From Archangium sp. (GTDB taxonomy: Bacteria; Myxococcota; Myxococcia; Myxococcales; Myxococcaceae): DNA of 9,475 nucleotides. The DNA lies in contig JAEUJR010000448.1 in NCBI GenBank assembly GCA_016793585.1, positions 1 to 9,475 on the forward strand, given 5' to 3'. A model generated the notes under the pieces. It was not told the origin of the DNA and searched no databases. It was given only the letters and a program-made list of their open reading frames with translations. The position numbers and the translations under genes were made by a program. This document shows positions 5,564 to 9,475 of this stretch, in pieces. Numbering within the stretch: position 1 is the first letter of the stretch; each line of letters starts with the position of its first letter.

Positions 5564-6622
5564 CTACTGGCAATACCCCGTGGTGCCGGTGCCGGTGGGC
5601 TGACACGAGCCCGTGGCACAGCCCGGCGAGCCGGTCGTGGAGCAGAAGGAGCGGCAGACCCCCGCAGCGCACTGAAGGCCACGCTCACACGGCGCCGAGC
5701 CAGTACAGGTACCGCCGACTGGCACGGTGCCAAACGGAAGGCAGCCCGGAGGCGACCCGCTCGAGAAGAAGACGCACGATCGATTGCTCGCGCACGTCGA
5801 CTGGTTGAGGGCATCACACGCGGGAGGAACGACGCAGATCAGGTGGCGCTCTCCGCCTGGTGCCACGCCCAGCTGAATGATCGCGGAGCAGAGCGTTCCG
5901 CTCGCGCACGTGAGGGAAGAAGAGCCGCAGAACTGCCGACAGAGCGACTGCCCGCTGATGTTCAAGCACTGCGAGCCGGTCTGGCACTGATCGTTCGCGG
6001 TCGAGCAGCTTGCTCCCGGCGCGAGCGACCCTGAGGGAATGCACAGTCGGAGAACGCCTCCGTCTGCCAGGCCGCCGACGGCGCACTTGTTCTGGCCGCT
6101 GCAGTTCTGCGTGAGCGTGTCGCACTGGCCAGGCAGACACGTGCCCGCGAGCGAGCCGGCACCGTTGAGGACACACGCTGTGCCGACTGGGCAGGTCGGC
6201 GCGGTCCCCAGATCGCACGTCGCGGCTGCACCACCGCCTGTGCCTGACGTTCCACCGCCTGTGCCTGACGTTCCACCGCCGGTGCCTGACGTTCCACCGC
6301 CGGTGCCTGACGTTCCTCCGCCGGTGCCTGACGTTCCGCCGCCGGTGCCGGAGAAACCGCCACCAGTTCCGCTCGAGCCCGCTCCGGAGCTTCCGAGGCA
6401 GGTGCCGAAGCTGCACGACGCTCCAAGTCCGCACGCCGTGCACGTGTTGCCACGCGCGCCGCATGCACCTGACGAGCTCCCCGGCTGGCAGACGCCCGAG
6501 AGATCGCAACAACCGGTCGAGCACGTCGTCGCGCTGCAGCGTGCGGGAGCGGTGCCGCAGGACGACACGGTGACGCCGAACGAGAGCGCCACGAGCACCA
6601 CGACGAGCAGCGTTCGATTCAT
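5564..6622 (-). CDS. Cys-rich lipoprotein with Gly/Ser/Thr tandem-repeat linker
   Basis: Function not recognised. The 352-residue product begins with a lipoprotein signal (MNRTLLVVVLVALSFGVTVSSC, lipobox Cys22). Residues 29-75 are a Cys-rich module with CSATTCSTGCCD and ACGARGNTCTACG, a pattern typical of myxobacterial surface proteins. Residues 83-131 are seven 7-residue units, mostly TSGTGGG, probably a flexible spacer. The C-terminal 220 residues are a second Cys-rich region with repeated CxxGxxC-type spacing (for example CPVGTACVLNG, CERGLQCAAGVC) and an even-looking disulfide potential. AGAAGGAG precedes the ATG but at about 14 bases, rather far; an in-frame GTG sits directly on that site and is therefore less likely. 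The gene converges on the GH1 gene with 4 bp between stops and diverges from the TPR lipoprotein. Confidence 0.85.
   Translation of the reverse strand: MNRTLLVVVLVALSFGVTVSSCGTAPARCSATTCSTGCCDLSGVCQPGSSSGACGARGNTCTACGLGASCSFGTCLGSSGAGSSGTGGGFSGTGGGTSGTGGGTSGTGGGTSGTGGGTSGTGGGTSGTGGGAAATCDLGTAPTCPVGTACVLNGAGSLAGTCLPGQCDTLTQNCSGQNKCAVGGLADGGVLRLCIPSGSLAPGASCSTANDQCQTGSQCLNISGQSLCRQFCGSSSLTCASGTLCSAIIQLGVAPGGERHLICVVPPACDALNQSTCASNRSCVFFSSGSPPGCLPFGTVPVGGTCTGSAPCERGLQCAAGVCRSFCSTTGSPGCATGSCQPTGTGTTGYCQ
6230..6376 (-). repeat. 21-bp in-frame tandem repeat, 7 units
   Basis: Seven head-to-tail copies of a 21-bp unit (plus-strand consensus CCACCGCCGGTGCCTGACGT plus T) lie inside the Cys-rich lipoprotein gene and code for SGTGGGT-type heptads. 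Units 1 and 2 are identical, units 3 and 4 are identical, and the two pairs differ by one base. Unit 5 differs slightly and units 6 and 7 are diverged. The gradient suggests recent expansion at the low-coordinate end. Confidence 0.93.
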
Positions 6623-6651
6623 GCGCGCGCGCGTAGCACTCCTTCTGTCGC
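6623..6651. promoter_or_regulatory. 29-bp divergent spacer between two lipoprotein genes
   Basis: Only 29 bp separate the ATG of the minus-strand Cys-rich lipoprotein from the first ATG of the plus-strand TPR lipoprotein. The spacer contains an alternating GC run and, on the minus strand, the AGAAGGAG ribosome site. There is no room for two complete promoters, so at least one must lie inside the opposing coding sequence. Confidence 0.5.
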
Positions 6652-7590
6652 ATGCGATACGTGTCGGCGATGCGTGTCGCGCTCCTGTGTCTGTCGATCG
6701 CCTTCGCCGGGTGCCAGTGCACGAAGAGCGTGGGCGTGCCTGATGCGGGCATCGCGGGCCCAGCGCCGTCGGGTGTGGTTCAGGCAGCCATCGACGCTGC
6801 GCTCATGAAGCGGCAGGGCGACCCGGCTGCGGCCACCACGATGCTGCTCGACGCGGCCGCGAAGGCGCACGCGGCGAACGATCTGCCGGGGGAAGCGTTG
6901 GCGCTCCATCGCGCAGGAGACACGCTGCTCGACCAGCACCAGTGCGCGCCGTCGCGAAAGCGCTACCTCGAGGCGCTGGCGCTGCATCGCCGCTCGAACG
7001 ACCGCGTGAAGCTCGGCCTCGTCGCCAACGATCTCGGGCTCTGGTCGAAACACTGTCAGCTCGAGGAGGCCGTCGGCTGGTTCTCGCTCGCCATGACGTA
7101 CCGACGCGGTGACGAGAAGGCCTTCGGCACCAGCGCCAACAACCTCGGCACCGTGTTCTGGAGCATCAACCGCCCCGAAGAAGCGAACCTCGCGTACGAG
7201 ACGGCGCTCGAAGCCGCGGAGCGGGCGAACGATCTCGTACTGCAGCGCAAGGTGCTGGCGAACCTGGCGCTGCTCTGGGTGCTGACGGCCGAGGGGCGCT
7301 ACGACTTCGACCCGCTCTCCGAGAACACGTCGATCGATTCGCTGATCGCGAGCGACGCGGGAGTCGACGAGCTGCTCGCGGCCCTCGACGCCCGAAACGA
7401 TCGTTTCGAAGGCGACAGCGCCGAGCCCCGACCGATTCCCGCCGACAGCCCTGCCCTCGCGAAGGCGCGCGAGTTCTTCCGTCGCGCGATCGACGCCGCG
7501 AAGAAGGGGGGCGAAGACCCGATCGTCGTCTGCGCGTCGTTCGGCACTTTCGACAACCGCTGCGACGTACTGACGCCGAAGGCGCCCTGA
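6652..7590 (+). CDS. TPR-repeat lipoprotein
   Basis: Probably an envelope-anchored protein-interaction scaffold; no enzymatic motif is visible. The 312-residue product has a lipoprotein signal ending at Cys21 (RVALLCLSIAFAGC). The ATG at 6670 would give a shorter, equally good signal (MRVALLCLSIAFAGC), and neither start has a clear ribosome site. After a Pro/Ala-rich spacer, helical repeats run from about residue 46. The clearest TPR-like pairs are 80-113 (GEALALHRAGDTLL then RYLEALALHRR), 119-151 (LGLVANDLGLWSKH then AVGWFSLAMTYRR) and 159-192 (SANNLGTVFWSINRPEEA then YETALEAAERAND). A further AKAREFFRRAIDAAKKG helix (270-286) closes the fold, and two late cysteines (294, 304) may pair. It is divergent from the Cys-rich lipoprotein, and its TGA abuts the stop of the CHAP gene with no gap. 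Confidence 0.85.
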   Translation: MRYVSAMRVALLCLSIAFAGCQCTKSVGVPDAGIAGPAPSGVVQAAIDAALMKRQGDPAAATTMLLDAAAKAHAANDLPGEALALHRAGDTLLDQHQCAPSRKRYLEALALHRRSNDRVKLGLVANDLGLWSKHCQLEEAVGWFSLAMTYRRGDEKAFGTSANNLGTVFWSINRPEEANLAYETALEAAERANDLVLQRKVLANLALLWVLTAEGRYDFDPLSENTSIDSLIASDAGVDELLAALDARNDRFEGDSAEPRPIPADSPALAKAREFFRRAIDAAKKGGEDPIVVCASFGTFDNRCDVLTPKAP

Positions 7591-8541
7591 TCAGATGGGG
7601 TTGCCGAAGCCCTGCACGAAGTCCCACGTGCGGGTCTTCTCCCAGACGCCCTCGCCTGCCGGCCCACCGGTGTTGCCCTCGAGCGTGGTGATGGTGCCGT
7701 TCGGGTTCACCTGCTTCACGAAGCCGACGTGATCCGACACGCCGTCGTGGTCCCAATCGAAGAGCACGATGTCGCCCGGCTGCGGGTCGTTGCGGCCCTT
7801 CCAGTTGCCTGACGCGGCGAGTTTGTTCTTGATCGACGGGCACCATGGGTCGTTCAGCCCACCGCCGGCCTGGTGCATGACCCACGAGACGAAGTCGGCG
7901 CAGTACGACTCCTGGCCGCGACCGAACTAGCCCGGGTACTTCGTGACGTCGCCGTCGTTGTTGCCGGTCGCTTCGAGGGTGCCGACCTCTCCCTGCGCGA
8001 TGGCCAGAATACGATCACGCAAGCCGCCGCTGGCCGGAACGGGGCCTCGAACGCCGCCAGTGCCGGGCACGAACGAGCTTCCGCCGAGCGCGCCCCACGT
8101 CTGCGGGCCGACGACACCATCGACCGTGAGCCCACTCGCCGACTGGAACCGAATGACGGCCGACTTCGTCTTCGGGCCAAAGTCTCCGTCGACACCACCG
8201 GGGTCGAAGCCTGCCGCGGCGAGCCGTTGCTGAAGTGCGCTCACGGCGGATCCACGCGCGCCCTGGCTCAAGGTGGGTTGGCCGACGTCTGAGACGGGCG
8301 CAGGAGCGGGAGCGGCGCCCGAGAGGGCTCCCCAGGTCTGGGGCCCGACCACACCGTCGACCTCGAGGCCGCGATCACGTTGGAACGCCATGACGGCAGC
8401 GCGGGTGCGAGGGCCAAAGTCACCATCGATCGGCCCCGGGTCGTACCCAGCGTCGGCGAGGGCCTGCTGCAGCTCACGAACTGGCGAGCCCTGTGCCGAC
8501 GACGACAGCAAGCTGGCGCGGGAGACGGAAGAGATGGGCAT
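7591..8541 (-). pseudogene. Two PG-binding domains plus CHAP hydrolase, split by an in-frame TAG
   Basis: Intact, this would be a 316-residue cell-wall hydrolase. Residues 14-73 and 90-152 are two peptidoglycan-binding domains, each with LQQ, GxDPGxxDGDFGPxT, FQ and VDGVVGPQTWGAL. A Gly/Pro linker leads to a CHAP amidase/peptidase domain from about 172 (DRILAIAQGEVGTLE, GNNDGDVTKYPG). A TAG at 7929-7927 (codon 205) interrupts it. The frame then continues without shift: FGRGQESYCADFVSWV with catalytic Cys214, then GDIVLFDW and DHVGFV with His271, ending at 7591. The family usually has an aromatic residue where the TAG stands, so one base change (TAC or TAT to TAG) explains it. Translation to the TAG gives 204 residues that bind but cannot cut. 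A GGAGG lies 5 bases before the ATG; there is no N-terminal signal peptide. Sequencing error, real nonsense mutation and readthrough are all open. Confidence 0.85.
7927..7929 (-). other. In-frame amber codon within the CHAP gene
   Basis: The TAG stands between KYPG and FGRGQESYC in an otherwise uninterrupted frame, nine codons ahead of the catalytic cysteine. Codon use and domain conservation are normal on both sides, which argues for a recent single-base event or a base-call error. Confidence 0.9.
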
Positions 8542-8584
8542 GACGGCCTCCGAAGAAACGGTTCAGAGGAATCGTCGCGAGGGA

Positions 8585-8614
8585 AAAATGCGGGCGCCCG
8601 GCGCGATCTGTCAA
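8585..8614 (-). promoter_or_regulatory. Candidate sigma-70-type promoter for the CHAP gene
   Basis: On the minus strand a perfect TTGACA (8614-8609) is followed after 18 bases by CATTTT (8590-8585), within an A/T-rich patch unusual in this GC-rich window. The start codon lies about 44 bases downstream of the -10, a normal leader length. The -10 matches TATAAT at only three positions, so this is a moderate prediction. Confidence 0.4.
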
Positions 8615-8630
8615 AGCCCATCAACGTGGA

Positions 8631-8660
8631 GCACGCGGGCGCAGGTGCCACCTGCCGTGC
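8631..8660 (-). terminator. Stem-loop downstream of the sterol reductase gene
   Basis: Beginning about 11 bases after the reductase stop is a near-palindrome: GCAGGTG (8641-8647) with CACCTGC (8649-8655). It is extended by GCACG (8631-8635) with CGTGC (8656-8660) around a one-sided bulge. No U-tract follows, so it may end or protect the transcript without being a classical intrinsic terminator. Confidence 0.35.
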
Positions 8661-8671
8661 ACATCGGCGGC

Positions 8672-9475
8672 TCAGTACACGAACGGAATGATACGCCAGC
8701 GCACGCGCTTCACGTACGCGTCCCACAGGGGGCCGTACTTCTTCGCGCAGCGGCGATCGTCATCGAACTGCCGGGGGAACAGCAGCGCCACGTAGTAGAG
8801 CGGGTACAGCCACGGCTGCCACGCGCTCACATGCCCGAGCGACAACGCGAGGCCAGAGGCCATCAGCAGCTCGCCCAGGTAGTTCACGTGCCGCGACAGG
8901 CCCCAGAAGCCGTTCACCAGCACCCTGCCCTCGAGCGCCTCGGGAACGATCAGCCCGAACGCCTTCTTCGAGGGGTCTCGCTTGAACCAGAACTTCTGCA
9001 TGTTGGCGCCACGCGCGAACATCCACCCTGTGAAGAAGAGGGTCGTGACGAGCGGCATCACCCAGAATGGAAGGTGCGGGTTCGGCGCTTCGGCGAGGCC
9101 CCAGAGGCCGACGCCATAGAAGTACGGGTAGAAGACGAGACAACCCCACGTCAGCTTGAAGCCCACGCGCTCGGCGACGAAGTCGTACGTGTAGAGGTGC
9201 ACCTCTTCGAAGAACAGGTACTCGCAGAGGAAGAATGAGAAGAGCGCGACGTACAGGTACACGCCGGGGTTCGGGTCGGAGGCGTACAACTGAACGTGGT
9301 GCGCCGCGAACGAGAGCAGGTTGAGCTCGAGAATCACCGCGCCCACCAGGTACAGGTACATCTTCGCGTCGACGCGCCCGCCCCAGAGCTGCGGCTGCTC
9401 GATGCGCCCGAGGAAGAAGTCCTTCAGCGGGTTCGAGGTGACGGGCTTCGCCATGAAGACGATCACTGCGGAGGC
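8672..9475 (-). CDS. ERG4/ERG24-family sterol reductase (partial, N-terminus outside window)
   Basis: Members of this family use NADPH to reduce sterol double bonds (C-14, C-7 or C-24(28)) in membranes. The visible 267 residues correspond to roughly the C-terminal two thirds of a family protein of about 430 residues. The frame is open to the right edge, so the GTG at 9466 and ATG at 9454 are probably internal. Visible are KDFFLGRIEQPQ (the usual GRELNPR site, diverged), several hydrophobic segments, YTYDFVAERVGFKLTWG, RGANMQKFWFKRDP (155-168), FWGLSRHVNYLGE (190-202, NADPH/sterol pocket), DDDRRCAKKYGPLW (238-251) and the terminal RIIPFVY. The order and spacing fit delta14-sterol and 7-dehydrocholesterol reductases. 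Myxobacteria include known sterol makers. The exact double bond reduced cannot be told. An isoprenylcysteine methyltransferase-like protein is the nearest alternative, but the C-terminal motifs favour the reductase. Confidence 0.82.
   Translation of the reverse strand, partial: ASAVIVFMAKPVTSNPLKDFFLGRIEQPQLWGGRVDAKMYLYLVGAVILELNLLSFAAHHVQLYASDPNPGVYLYVALFSFFLCEYLFFEEVHLYTYDFVAERVGFKLTWGCLVFYPYFYGVGLWGLAEAPNPHLPFWVMPLVTTLFFTGWMFARGANMQKFWFKRDPSKKAFGLIVPEALEGRVLVNGFWGLSRHVNYLGELLMASGLALSLGHVSAWQPWLYPLYYVALLFPRQFDDDRRCAKKYGPLWDAYVKRVRWRIIPFVY

Noticed and set aside
6230..6376. CRISPR-like array
   Set aside because: The units are directly adjacent with no unique spacers and are in frame within a gene; this is a coding tandem repeat.
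6623..6637. GTG start five codons upstream of the Cys-rich lipoprotein ATG
   Set aside because: The GTG overlaps the end of the Shine-Dalgarno sequence itself, leaving no spacing for initiation.
6039..6743. Plus-strand open frame with PPPVPDV repeats
   Set aside because: It is the antisense reading of the SGTGGG repeat in the Cys-rich lipoprotein gene; the minus-strand frame has a signal peptide, lipobox and ordered cysteines, the plus frame has none.
7591..7878. Separate small gene starting at the ATG in the CHAP second half
   Set aside because: No ribosome site precedes it, and that ATG lies after the catalytic Cys, so the product would be an inactive fragment; a split single gene fits better.

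Overview
The window looks like chromosomal DNA from a myxobacterium (Myxococcota). The reasons are the high GC content with strong third-position G/C bias, an infC gene whose product carries the long Ala/Pro-rich tail and apparent AUC start known from Myxococcus xanthus Dsg, a Cys-rich lipoprotein with the CSxxxCxxGCCD-type motif and Gly/Ser/Thr linker common in that phylum, and a run of lipoproteins. No RNA gene, insertion sequence, CRISPR array or prophage block is visible.

Left third (1-2142, minus strand): the classical translation operon infC-rpmI-rplT-pheS (IF3, L35, L20, PheRS alpha). It is read right to left and leaves the window inside pheS. The spacers infC-rpmI and rplT-pheS each hold an inverted repeat that could act as an RNA control element. 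A 193-bp divergent region (2143-2335) separates infC from spoVG.

Middle (2336-5559, plus strand): spoVG and prs, a pairing also known from Firmicutes (there with glmU between them). They are followed by a small Cys-rich lipoprotein whose most plausible start is a CTG overlapping the prs stop, and by a lipoprotein-anchored family 1 glycoside hydrolase of the archaeal beta-glycosidase (LacS-like) type.

Right part (5564-9475): a Cys-rich lipoprotein with a 21-bp tandem repeat (minus), a divergently oriented TPR lipoprotein (plus), a two-PG-binding-domain plus CHAP cell-wall hydrolase interrupted by one in-frame TAG just before its catalytic Cys (minus), and the C-terminal part of an ERG4/ERG24-type sterol reductase running in from beyond the right edge (minus). 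Both convergent gene pairs (5559/5564 and 7590/7591) are almost abutting, with no room for a terminator between them.

No clearly new multi-gene system is evident. The points most worth checking are the amber-split CHAP hydrolase, the AUC and CTG starts, the surface-anchored archaeal-type GH1 enzyme and the divergent sterol reductase.
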